This document shows, in pieces, positions 7,839-14,493 of a stretch of DNA of 15,409 bases. Position 1 is the first letter of the stretch, and each line of letters begins with the position of its first letter. The position numbers and the translations under genes are program-made. Under the pieces are notes generated by a model, which did not search any database, was not told where the DNA came from, and worked only from the letters and a program-made list of their open reading frames with translations. This DNA comes from JASHVB01 sp049522565 (GTDB taxonomy: Bacteria > Pseudomonadota > Alphaproteobacteria > Acetobacterales > Acetobacteraceae): assembly GCA_049522565.1 (NCBI GenBank), contig JBEKNT010000135.1:1-15409 (forward strand). The letters run 5' to 3'.

Positions 7839-7989
7839 ACTGTCTCGCGTCGTGGCGGGCGAAGGCCCCATGAGCGTTAAATTCGAAGGTTGGAAGGTAA
7901 GCCGTTGACACTCCACGTCGATCGCATTCGGGCCGCCGCGTGGCCTGACGGGCTCAAAGTGTCCAACGCTGGTGGGGGCAGGTCAGCGA

Positions 7990-8129
7990 AGCAAGGAAGC
8001 AAGTTTTTTAACACAGATTTTCACAGATTAAGTCACAGATTAGAAATAGCGCCCAAACGAGTGCGACGAAATGGTCGAAGGAAATCTCTAATCTGTGAAA
8101 ATCTGTGTCAAAAGACTTGCTTTCTTGCT
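7990..8129. repeat. Long imperfect inverted repeat with CACAGATT units
   Basis: Arms of 41 bases (7990-8030 and 8089-8129) face each other across 58 bases with about three mismatches. The inner 20 bases of each arm (8011-8030 and 8089-8108) are perfectly complementary. The left arm and adjoining spacer hold three direct copies of CACAGATT (8012, 8022, 8034), so the element has both direct and inverted symmetry. It is much richer in A and T than anything around it. Similar CACAGATTTTCACAGATT sequences are scattered in many bacterial genomes, so it is probably a dispersed non-autonomous repeat. No transposase or clear target duplication was seen. A transcript would fold into a long hairpin. Confidence 0.75.
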
Positions 8130-8245
8130 GCCTCGCCTTCCTTTTTGCTCCCTGCCCCCAAACACGGTCCAGGCGGCAGCAGCCAAGACCGCGCCCCCTC
8201 AACCCCATCTGGGCGACGGCCCGCCATACACGGCAGTCTTGATTT

Positions 8246-8281
8246 CACGACGGAACGTCGTGGATTGCCGACCTCCGTCGG
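8246..8281. repeat. Two consecutive short hairpins, dispersed-repeat style
   Basis: CACGACG (8246-8252) pairs with CGTCGTG (8256-8262) over GAA, and CCGAC (8268-8272) pairs with GTCGG (8277-8281) over CTCC. The string GATTGCCGACC...GGAATGACG has the form of the short dispersed palindromes common in alphaproteobacterial intergenic DNA (GGATTGCCGGG...CCGGCAATGACG). Function is unknown; it may be a repeat remnant or an RNA hairpin. Confidence 0.4.
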
Positions 8282-8633
8282 AATGACGACGCGGTCCAGC
8301 CGATGGGTGAAACTCAACGGCGGCCGATATAATAGAATGCGCCGTGGCCCTTCGTGGTTCGCCACGCTTTCGCCGTGTTAGGTCTTGCCGCGCTCTGCGC
8401 CAGACCCGGTTGCTCGGATCGGATCTCGCTTCCCCCAGGGCGGTCGATTGGCTCGATCGGCCGGCAACGACAACGCGGCGCAGAACATGTTCGGCGTTGG
8501 GCTATCGCCGACAGTCTGGGTGACTTTGCGGTGAATCTAACTTGCTTCGCTCGCCCCCGTACCGCGTACGAGTGGCGCATTTCCGCCGATGCGCTACACT
8601 GCCCTCTACCCATCGACGGGGAGGAACCACCAG

Positions 8634-9047
8634 ATGCCAAGCGCACTCGAAGAGAAGGACGCGATCCGCGAGGTCCTGGCGACCTACTGCTTCCATCTCG
8701 ACGCGGGAAAATTCGACGACATGGCCGCGCTGTTCACCGAGGACGGCATCTGGCACACCGATTTCGGCCAAGGCACCGGCCGAGCCGGGATCGCGGACCA
8801 TGCGCGCAGCCTGCGGGCGGGTGGCGGACCGCGGCCGCGCGGCGTGCATCTGGTGACCAACATCGTCATCGCGCTCGACGGCGACCGCGCGCGCGTGCAA
8901 TCCAACTGGGTCGTCGCGCAGAACAGCGACGCGGGTCCGAAAGTCAGCTCGGCCGGAGGCTATGCCGACGACATGGTGAAGCAGGACGGGCGGTGGCTGT
9001 TCCGCTACCGCAAGATCGACCGCTTCATCGGCGAGGGAAAGTTCTGA
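8634..9047 (+). CDS. SnoaL-like (NTF2-fold) domain protein
   Basis: A 137-residue single-domain protein of the cone-shaped alpha+beta NTF2/SnoaL fold. The usual features are present: an N-terminal helix with REVLATYCFHLDAGKFDDMAAL, then LFTEDGIWHTDFG, a helix region with GIADHARSL, the strand GVHLVTNIVIALDGDRARVQSNW, and a final strand GRWLFRYRKIDRF. Proteins of this sort act as small isomerases, dehydratases or cyclases, or as binding partners, often in aromatic or steroid degradation; this one's substrate is not evident. ATG 8634 is preceded by GGGGAGGA (8618-8625) with ideal spacing; an in-frame ATG at 8589 has none. It lies 17 bases before the alpha/beta hydrolase, so the two are probably co-transcribed and may act on the same compound. 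Confidence 0.88.
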   Translation: MPSALEEKDAIREVLATYCFHLDAGKFDDMAALFTEDGIWHTDFGQGTGRAGIADHARSLRAGGGPRPRGVHLVTNIVIALDGDRARVQSNWVVAQNSDAGPKVSSAGGYADDMVKQDGRWLFRYRKIDRFIGEGKF

Positions 9048-9064
9048 GGGGGAGACACGCGAAC

Positions 9065-9889
9065 ATGTCAACGACGTTGGATGCCGACATCCGGGTGGAG
9101 GACATCGAGTACCGGCCGGGGCTGCTGGCGCGGCTGTATCGTCCCCCGGGCGACGGGCCGTTTCCCGCCATCGTGGAGGTGCATGGCGGCGCCTGGGTCA
9201 ACAGCGATCGGCTCAATAATGCGCCGCTGGCCGAGACCCTCGCGGCCGAGGGCATCGTGACGTTGTCGCTGGATTTCCGCATGCCGCCCGACGCCGCCTA
9301 TCCGGGGTCGTTGCAGGATATCAACTATGGCGTGCGCTGGTTCAAGTCGCGCGCGCAGCAATTCGGCGCGCGGGCGGAACGCGTGGGGCTGTTCGGTACA
9401 TCGAGCGGTGGGCACCAGGTATTGCTCGCGGCGATGCGGCCGTTCGATCCGCGCTATGCGGCGCACCCGCTGCCTGGCGCGCCGGACGTCGATGCGCGCG
9501 TGGCATTCGTCATTTCCGCCTGGGGCGTGTTGTGCCCGCTGGTGCGCTACCGGATCGCCAAGGATGCGGGCAACGCGGCGATGCTCGACTCGCATCATCG
9601 CTTCTGGGGCGACGAGGCGGCGATGGCGGAAGGCAGCCCGCCGTTGATCCTGGAGCGCGGCGAAGCCGTCGAGACGCCCCCAGCCTGGGTGTTCCAGGGC
9701 GATGCCGACGAGTGGGTGCCCAACGCGGTGGCGGAACGGCTGGCGGCCGGCTGGCGCAAGGCCGGCGGCGACATGGAGCTGACGCTGTTCCCCGGCGAGA
9801 AGCACACCTTCATGCGCAACCACCCGAACACGCCGAATTCGCAACGGGCGCTGGCGATGCTGCAGGCGTTCATCAAGCGGCACGGGTGA
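9065..9889 (+). CDS. Alpha/beta hydrolase (esterase/lipase-like)
   Basis: A 274-residue hydrolase related to the hormone-sensitive-lipase-like and feruloyl-esterase-like (BD-FAE) groups. The oxyanion motif HGGAW is at 40-44. The nucleophile elbow GTSSG (111-115) gives Ser113. The acid is in QGDADEWVP (Asp215 likely) and His247 lies in PGEKHTF, so the triad is complete. A lid-like insertion occupies about 150-200. There is no signal peptide, so it is cytoplasmic. The expected reaction is hydrolysis of a carboxylic ester or similar acyl bond. ATG 9065 follows AGGGGGAG about ten bases upstream; upstream in-frame codons overlap the SnoaL gene in another frame and are not coding. It is the second gene of the unit with the SnoaL-like protein and ends in a strong terminator. 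Confidence 0.92.
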   Translation: MSTTLDADIRVEDIEYRPGLLARLYRPPGDGPFPAIVEVHGGAWVNSDRLNNAPLAETLAAEGIVTLSLDFRMPPDAAYPGSLQDINYGVRWFKSRAQQFGARAERVGLFGTSSGGHQVLLAAMRPFDPRYAAHPLPGAPDVDARVAFVISAWGVLCPLVRYRIAKDAGNAAMLDSHHRFWGDEAAMAEGSPPLILERGEAVETPPAWVFQGDADEWVPNAVAERLAAGWRKAGGDMELTLFPGEKHTFMRNHPNTPNSQRALAMLQAFIKRHG

Positions 9890-9931
9890 CAGAAAACCTC
9901 TCCCACGCTGTGCGCGGGAGAGGTTTTCTGT
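9889..9931. terminator. Bidirectional rho-independent terminator
   Basis: ACAGAAAACCTCTCCC (9889-9904) is perfectly complementary to 9916-9931, giving a 16-bp stem around an 11-base loop that can pair further (CGC/GCG). It begins at the last base of the hydrolase stop codon and ends three bases before the stop of the converging thiamine-diphosphate enzyme. The A-run in one arm and T-run in the other suit termination from both sides. Confidence 0.8.
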
Positions 9932-9934
9932 ACG

Positions 9935-11476
9935 TCAGATCACCAGCTCGATCAGGAACGGCCCCGAGCGGCCGAGCGAATGGCGCAGCAGATCGGTGAA
10001 CGCCTCGGCGGTCTCGGCCCGCGCGCCCTCCACGCCCATCGATCCGGCAAGCTGCGGCCAGTTGATGTCGGGATTGCCCAGGTCGAGCATGTCCATCGCC
10101 GTGCGCCCCGGATTGGCACCGACATTGGCCAGCTCGCCGATCAGGATCTGATATTTCCGGTTCGACAGCAGCACGGTCGTGACGTCCAGCTTTTCCCGCG
10201 CCTGGGTCCACAGCGCCTGCACCGTGTACATCGCCGAGCCGTCGGCCTGCAGGTTGATCACCCGCCGCCCCGGCGCGCCGATCGCCGCGCCGGTGGCCAG
10301 CGGCGGGCCGCCACCGATCGCCCCGCCGGTCACGTTCAGCCAGTCATGCGGCGGCGCCGCCTTGGTCAGCGGGAAGAAGCCGCGCCCGAAGGTCACCGAC
10401 TCATCGGCGATCACCGCGCCCTCCGGCATCAGCGCGCCCACCGTCGAAGCCACGCTCTCCGGTGTCAGCGCCCCACGCCCCACGTCCGGCCGGGGCCCGT
10501 TATCCGGCTTCGCCACCTTCGGCGCGCCTACCGCCTCCGCCAGCCGTCCCAGCGCATCCACGATGTCCTGTTCCGGCCGTGCCAGCACGTGCAGGTCGGC
10601 GTCCGGCGGCACCGAGGTCTGCACCTTGCCGGGATAGGCAAAGAACGTCACCGGCTTGCGCGCGCCGGCCAGGATCAGGTGCTTGGTGCCCGCCAGCGCT
10701 TTGACCGCGACGTCCACCACATACGGCACGCGATCCACCGGGATGCGCCCCTGACCGCGCGCCGTCCGAGCGTTCGACCCCCCGGCCATCAGCCGGCAGC
10801 CGGTATGCGCGGCGATCCGATGCGCGTAGCCCAGGCCTTCCTCCGACAGTCCGGGGCCGCTCAACAACAGCAGCACGCCCGCGCCACCGCGGCGCAGGAT
10901 GCCGGCGGCTTCGTCGATCTGGCTCGGCGCGCTGGTGGGCGCCGCGGGCACCGGCAACGGCTCGCCGACAATGCCGCCCTCGTCCCAGGAGGTGTCGGAC
11001 GGCAGGATCAGCGTGGCGATCTGCCCCGGCGAGGTGCGCGCCGCCTGCACCGCCACCGCGGCGTCCGACCCCACGGTGCGCGACGAGGTCGCGGTGCGTA
11101 CCCAGCCGGAAACGCCGCGCGCCCAGCCCTCGGTGTCCGCGGTCAGAGGGGCGTCGAGCGGCCGATGGTAGGTGGCCTGGTCGCCGGGAATGTTGACGAT
11201 CGGCGTCGCGGCGCGCCGCGCGTTGTGCAGGTTGGCCAAACCGTTCGCCAGGCCCGGCCCGCAATGCAGCAGCGTCGCTGCCGGCTTGCCCGCCATGCGC
11301 GCATAGCCGTCGGCCGCGCCGGTCACCACGCCCTCGAACAGCCCGAGCACGCAGCGCATCCCGGGAACGCGGTCCAACGCCGCGACGAAATGCATCTCCG
11401 ATGTGCCGGGATTGGAAAAGCAGGTATCGACCCCGCTGCGCAGCAGCGTATGGACCAGGCTTTCGGCGCCATTCAT
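9935..11476 (-). CDS. Thiamine-diphosphate-dependent enzyme, acetolactate synthase/benzoylformate decarboxylase type
   Basis: A 513-residue protein with the three-domain layout of the POX/ALS superfamily. The N-terminal PYR domain carries the activating Glu48 (LFEGVVTGAADGYAR) and HCGPGLANG (71-79). There is a central domain of about 185-320. The C-terminal PP domain has the Mg-ThDP motif as ADGSAMYT (411-418), ending at Asn439 (SNRKY). Known relatives decarboxylate 2-oxoacids or condense them. ADG in place of GDG appears usual for a subgroup annotated as acetolactate synthase large subunit, so the specific reaction is uncertain; no regulatory small subunit lies nearby. ATG 11476 has GAGGAG upstream; the frame continues to 11503. 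It lies 98 bases after the acyl-CoA synthetase gene and may be transcribed with it. Confidence 0.88.
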   Translation of the reverse strand: MNGAESLVHTLLRSGVDTCFSNPGTSEMHFVAALDRVPGMRCVLGLFEGVVTGAADGYARMAGKPAATLLHCGPGLANGLANLHNARRAATPIVNIPGDQATYHRPLDAPLTADTEGWARGVSGWVRTATSSRTVGSDAAVAVQAARTSPGQIATLILPSDTSWDEGGIVGEPLPVPAAPTSAPSQIDEAAGILRRGGAGVLLLLSGPGLSEEGLGYAHRIAAHTGCRLMAGGSNARTARGQGRIPVDRVPYVVDVAVKALAGTKHLILAGARKPVTFFAYPGKVQTSVPPDADLHVLARPEQDIVDALGRLAEAVGAPKVAKPDNGPRPDVGRGALTPESVASTVGALMPEGAVIADESVTFGRGFFPLTKAAPPHDWLNVTGGAIGGGPPLATGAAIGAPGRRVINLQADGSAMYTVQALWTQAREKLDVTTVLLSNRKYQILIGELANVGANPGRTAMDMLDLGNPDINWPQLAGSMGVEGARAETAEAFTDLLRHSLGRSGPFLIELVI

Positions 11477-11574
11477 GGCGGGTGACTCCTCGTTGTTGCG
11501 CAACGGCTAACCCGTCCGGCGAGCGAAGGCCAGTCTCGTCCCCGCCTTTTCCGGCCGAGGCGTCTGGTCGCTTG

Positions 11575-13191
11575 CTACTGGCGACGAAGCAGAAAGCGCT
11601 GCACCTTGCCGCTGGGCGTCTTCGGCAACTCGGCGACGAACGCGATCTCGCGCGGATAGGCGTGCAGCGAGAGGCGGGTGCGGACGTGCTGCTGCAATTC
11701 CGTTTTCAGCGCATCCGAAGGCTCGATGCCGGCTCGGAGCACGATGAAGGCTTTGACGATCTCGGTGCGCTCCGGGTCGGGCTTGCCGACGACGGCGACC
11801 TCGGCAACCGCCGGGTGTTCCATGATGACGCTCTCGACATCGAACGGGCCGATGCGATAGCCGGAGGACGTGATGATATCGTCGTTGCGGCCGACGAAGT
11901 AGAAATGCCCCTCGCTGTCCTGCTGCATCGTGTCGCCGGTGAGGTACCAATCGCCCTGGAAGGCGGGCGTGTCGGCATGCCAGTAGCCATCGAAGAAGCA
12001 GAGCGGCGAATTCTTGCGGTGGACGGCGAGGACACCCGGCGTATCCGGCGGGACCGGCCGCAGGTCGTCGTCGAGCACCGCCAGCGAAAACCCCGGCATG
12101 GGGAGACCGGCCGCACCCAGTTTCACCTTGTGGCGCAGGGCGTGGTGGTTGTTTGCCAGCATCCCGGTTTCGGTCTGGCCATAATGATCGTACAGCGGCA
12201 CACGCAGCACCCGCTCGGCCCAGCGCGCCACCTCGGGATTGAGTGGCTCGCCGGCGCTGCTGGCGACCCGGAGCTGGCCGGCGATGGGCGCCATTGCCGC
12301 GTCACCCGCCGCCATCATCAACCGGTACACAGTGGGCGCTGCGGCGAGGTTGGTGATGCGTTGCTCCGCGAGCACGCGCACCGCTCCGTCAACCGTGAAG
12401 CCGCCTTCATAAAACGTGGTCGCATGGCCGAGCAGTAGTGGTCCGAGGATGGCGTAGTACATGCCGTAGGCCCAGCCGGGATCGGCGACGTTCCAGAAAC
12501 GGTCCGCGGGCTGGAGGTCGATCGCGTCGCGCATGTAGGCGGCGATCGGCAGCACCATGCGCAGCGACAGGCGCACGCCCTTGGGACTGCCGGTGGTGCC
12601 GGAGGTGAACAGGATGACGAAGGGGTCCTCGCCGCGCAGCATCACCGGCGCGAAGTCAGGCGATTGCGCGGCCAGCGCGGCGGCGAACGCTCCAGGGTCG
12701 CTCCGTCCGCGATCCACCACCAGCGCCGGCGGGCAGTTCGCGACGTCATCGAGCTTCGGACGATTGGCCGCATCGGTCACGATGAGCTTCGCCTGGCTGC
12801 CGCCCGCCGCCGTAACGCGGCTGGCGATTGCCGCCGGGCCGAACGCGGTGAACAGAGGTTGATAGATCGCGCCCGCCCGCCAGACGCCGAGCACCACCAT
12901 CAGCAGTTCGGGGATGCGCGGGAGGAGGCCGCCAACCACGTCGCCCGGCCCGATCCCGCGGGAATGAAGCAGATTGGCGAAGCGGGCCGACTGGTCGCGC
13001 AGCGCCGCGAAGGTGACCGATTCCTGCGCGAAGTCCTTGCCGATCCAATGCAGTGCGACGCGCCAGTCCTCGGCCCAACGGTCGCAGCATTCAATGGCCG
13101 CGTTGATCCCGTCCGCCAAACTGCCCTGAAGAACCTGGCGCGCCAACGCCGGTACCGACAGCGCGCGATAAGCGTCCTGGTAGTCGCGCAT
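11575..13191 (-). CDS. AMP-forming acyl-CoA synthetase (ANL superfamily)
   Basis: A 538-residue adenylate-forming enzyme that activates a carboxylic acid to an acyl-AMP and then to the CoA thioester. All core motifs are present: P-loop LFTSGTTGSPKG (194-205), YGQTE (337-341), LTGD (417-420), hinge-region GRNDDIITSSGYRIG (434-448) and the catalytic Lys529 in PKTPSGKVQRF. Length and motif spelling fit the acetyl/medium-chain acyl-CoA synthetase branch rather than long-chain FadD; the acid is unknown. ATG 13191 is preceded by GGAGG at good spacing, whereas the frame extended to 13353 has no family sequence. Downstream, after 98 bases, is the ThDP enzyme. Upstream, after 192 bases, is an Lrp/AsnC regulator on the same strand, which is a plausible controller. 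Confidence 0.93.
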   Translation of the reverse strand: MRDYQDAYRALSVPALARQVLQGSLADGINAAIECCDRWAEDWRVALHWIGKDFAQESVTFAALRDQSARFANLLHSRGIGPGDVVGGLLPRIPELLMVVLGVWRAGAIYQPLFTAFGPAAIASRVTAAGGSQAKLIVTDAANRPKLDDVANCPPALVVDRGRSDPGAFAAALAAQSPDFAPVMLRGEDPFVILFTSGTTGSPKGVRLSLRMVLPIAAYMRDAIDLQPADRFWNVADPGWAYGMYYAILGPLLLGHATTFYEGGFTVDGAVRVLAEQRITNLAAAPTVYRLMMAAGDAAMAPIAGQLRVASSAGEPLNPEVARWAERVLRVPLYDHYGQTETGMLANNHHALRHKVKLGAAGLPMPGFSLAVLDDDLRPVPPDTPGVLAVHRKNSPLCFFDGYWHADTPAFQGDWYLTGDTMQQDSEGHFYFVGRNDDIITSSGYRIGPFDVESVIMEHPAVAEVAVVGKPDPERTEIVKAFIVLRAGIEPSDALKTELQQHVRTRLSLHAYPREIAFVAELPKTPSGKVQRFLLRRQ

Positions 13192-13345
13192 GGGTTTGCC
13201 TCCAAACGGCATCTTGATGGCGATACGTAACGGATATTGGACCGGTGTCCGATGGCGCACAAGAGACACCACCGGGCAGCGGAAAGTTTCAGTCTCGATT
13301 GGGGATGATCGGCTGGCGCACGCTAGAAGAAGTTTGCCGTCGCAC

Positions 13346-13362
13346 GGGGTCAAGCCCGGCCA
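13346..13362. repeat. Fragment of a dispersed palindromic repeat
   Basis: GGGGTCAAGCCCGGCCA has the form of the intergenic repeat GGGTCAAGCCCGGCAATGACG found widely in alphaproteobacteria. The GGGG...CCC pairing over TCAAG gives a small hairpin. It lies just downstream of the Lrp-type regulator stop. It is probably a remnant and may help end that transcript. Confidence 0.3.
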
Positions 13363-13383
13363 CGGCGATGGGTGCCGGATGGA

Positions 13384-13848
13384 TCACACCGGCAGCGGCG
13401 CCGCCTTCAGCCGCTCCATGCTGAATCGACTGCTCACGTTGCGCAGCTTCACCTGGCTGATCAGCCGGCGATAGAAATCGTCATAGGCGGCGATGTCCGG
13501 CACCACGACGTGCAGCAGGTAGTCCACGTCGCCGCTCATCCGCCAGGCGTCGATGATCTCCGGCATGCTGCCGACCACGTTGGCGAACTGCTGCAACCAT
13601 TCGCCGGAATGGTCGGCGGTTTCCACCTCGACGAAGACCGACACCGGCAGGCCGATCTTCGCGGGATCGATTACCGCCACGCGGCGCAGGATGATGCCGG
13701 TTTCCTCCATGCGGCGGATGCGCTTCCAGCACGGGGTGGGGGTGAGGCCGACCTCGGCGGCGATTTCGGCGAGCGACAGCGAGGCGTCGGCCGAAATCAG
13801 GCGCAGGATCTCGCGATCCAGGCGGTCGATCTCTTTGTCGGCGGCCAT
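13384..13848 (-). CDS. Lrp/AsnC family transcriptional regulator
   Basis: A 154-residue regulator of standard family length. Residues about 7-60 are the AsnC-type winged helix-turn-helix (IDRLDREILRLISADASLSLAEIAAEVGLTPTPCWKRIRRMEETGII); residues about 65-145 form the effector-binding RAM/ASNC domain (VSVFVEVE, MSGDVDYLLHVVVPD). Such proteins bind DNA as dimers to hexadecamers and respond to amino acids or other small acids. ATG 13848 has AAGGA about eleven bases upstream. It sits on the same strand between the cyclase/SRPBCC pair and the acyl-CoA synthetase/ThDP enzyme pair, so either pair, plus its own promoter, is a likely target. The short palindromes just upstream of its start are candidate binding sites. 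Confidence 0.93.
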   Translation of the reverse strand: MAADKEIDRLDREILRLISADASLSLAEIAAEVGLTPTPCWKRIRRMEETGIILRRVAVIDPAKIGLPVSVFVEVETADHSGEWLQQFANVVGSMPEIIDAWRMSGDVDYLLHVVVPDIAAYDDFYRRLISQVKLRNVSSRFSMERLKAAPLPV

Positions 13849-13862
13849 GCGGGGTGGTCCTT

Positions 13863-13937
13863 CTGCTACTGGGCCTGTTGTAGCAGGAAATTTCTTTGGC
13901 GGCCAGTTGGGCGGTCATGAGTGGAAGGAATTTCCAC
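13863..13937. promoter_or_regulatory. Cluster of three palindromes upstream of the Lrp-type gene
   Basis: CTGCTAC (13863-13869) pairs with GTAGCAG (13880-13886). GAAATTTC (13887-13894) is a perfect 8-base palindrome. GTGGAA (13921-13926) pairs with TTCCAC (13932-13937). The last two share a GGAA-TTTC core whose centres are about 40 bases apart, close to four helical turns. Lrp-type proteins commonly bind several spaced sites upstream of their own gene, so autoregulation is a reasonable inference. The sequences are not a clear match to the E. coli Lrp consensus. Confidence 0.4.
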
Positions 13938-14006
13938 CAGGCTTTCCTCTTCCGCCTGCGGCGGGAGACGGTGGAGTGCCCGTCACGTGGGCCGCACCCA
14001 ATGCCC

Positions 14007-14489
14007 TCACCCGACCCTCTCCCACGTCGTGGGAGAGGAAAGCACCAGCTTACGCCACGCTCCCGATTCCAGCAGCGACTTCAGCCGGCCCAGGTCACGG
14101 ACGACGGCCCGCCGCAGCAGCGGGTTGATCGCGTGCACGACGAAACGCAAGCGGCCGGTCGGACGGCCTTGGGCGCGGATGCGCGCGATGGTGCCTTCCG
14201 GAATGCCCTCCAGCTCGTAACGAACCCGCAAACCCAGGGGGAATCGCGCGATCATCTCGACGTGGCGGTCAGGCACATGCTCCACCACCTCGCGAATGTC
14301 GGCGACGCGGCGGCCGAGGAAGCGCGACACGAGGGCGATCTTCGTGCCGCGGCGAAGCGGACCAGGAGTCGCCGGGCGGACTTGCAACACGCTGCCGATC
14401 CACGCGGTGTCGTAACGCGGGTTGAACATGACCGCGGCCACGTCAGGGCGCGGCCGGCGGATCGTGACGGCGACCTCGACGTCGATCAT
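14007..14489 (-). CDS. SRPBCC-fold (START/polyketide-cyclase-like) protein
   Basis: A 160-residue protein that looks like the SRPBCC helix-grip fold, a deep hydrophobic pocket for a lipid or aromatic ligand. It opens with the typical strand VEVAVTIRRPRPDVAAVMFNPRYDTAWIGSV, followed by alternating strands such as GTKIALVSRFLGRRV and DRHVEMIARFPLGLRVRYELEG, and a long C-terminal helix around LRRAVVRDLGRLKSLLESG. Members bind, cyclise or hydrolyse small hydrophobic molecules, or merely carry them; no catalytic claim can be made here. ATG 14489 follows the stop of the cyclase gene after four bases, without an obvious ribosome binding site, so translation is probably coupled. The last ten codons (SSPTTWERVG) lie largely in the palindromic repeat at 14016-14038, suggesting the original C-terminus was altered by repeat insertion. 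Confidence 0.75.
   Translation of the reverse strand: MIDVEVAVTIRRPRPDVAAVMFNPRYDTAWIGSVLQVRPATPGPLRRGTKIALVSRFLGRRVADIREVVEHVPDRHVEMIARFPLGLRVRYELEGIPEGTIARIRAQGRPTGRLRFVVHAINPLLRRAVVRDLGRLKSLLESGAWRKLVLSSPTTWERVG
14016..14038. repeat. Perfect CCTCTCCCACG/CGTGGGAGAGG hairpin overlapping a gene end
   Basis: Two 11-base arms (14016-14026 and 14028-14038) are perfectly complementary around one base, in practice a short-loop hairpin. The stem lies inside the last codons of the SRPBCC gene, ending seven bases before its stop. The preceding CCTCACCCGACCCTCTCCC form is typical of a dispersed repeat found at gene ends in many proteobacteria. It could also act as a transcription terminator, though no T-run follows. 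Confidence 0.6.
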
Positions 14490-14493
14490 TGCG

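Larger units (their letters stand above)
7624..8633. other. 1-kb intergenic stretch with repeats and hairpins
   Basis: No reading frame here looks like a protein. The longest, near 7890-8381, begins at a TTG and runs straight through the inverted repeat. What can be seen is a possible short open frame (7740-7838), the AT-rich inverted repeat at 7990-8129, two consecutive hairpins at 8246-8281, and a small CGTGG-TTCG-CCACG hairpin at 8353-8366. The last ~250 bases before the SnoaL gene should contain its promoter, but no good -35/-10 pair was found. The stretch looks like a landing zone for dispersed non-coding repeats. Confidence 0.6.

Noticed and set aside
8012..8041. CACAGATT units considered as a CRISPR array
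   Set aside because: The units are only 8 bases with 2-4 base gaps, no spacers and no cas genes. They are internal symmetry of a dispersed repeat.
8328..8333. Perfect TATAAT considered as the promoter of the SnoaL/hydrolase unit
   Set aside because: No acceptable -35 box lies 16-18 bases upstream and it is 300 bases before the gene.
7890..8381. 163-codon open frame in the 1-kb gap
   Set aside because: It has a TTG start, no ribosome binding site, and passes through the inverted repeat and both hairpins. The peptide resembles translated repeat DNA.
8354..9064. Long N-terminal extension of the hydrolase reading frame
   Set aside because: It runs through the SnoaL gene in another frame and non-coding DNA. 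The hydrolase has its own ATG and ribosome binding site at 9065.
11401..12438. 345-codon plus-strand frame over the acyl-CoA synthetase
   Set aside because: It is antisense to a gene with all ANL motifs; its sequence has no recognisable domain.
13239..13250. GGAC-CGGT-GTCC inverted repeat upstream of the acyl-CoA synthetase
   Set aside because: Arms of four bases are expected by chance in GC-rich DNA. No second copy or supporting context was seen.
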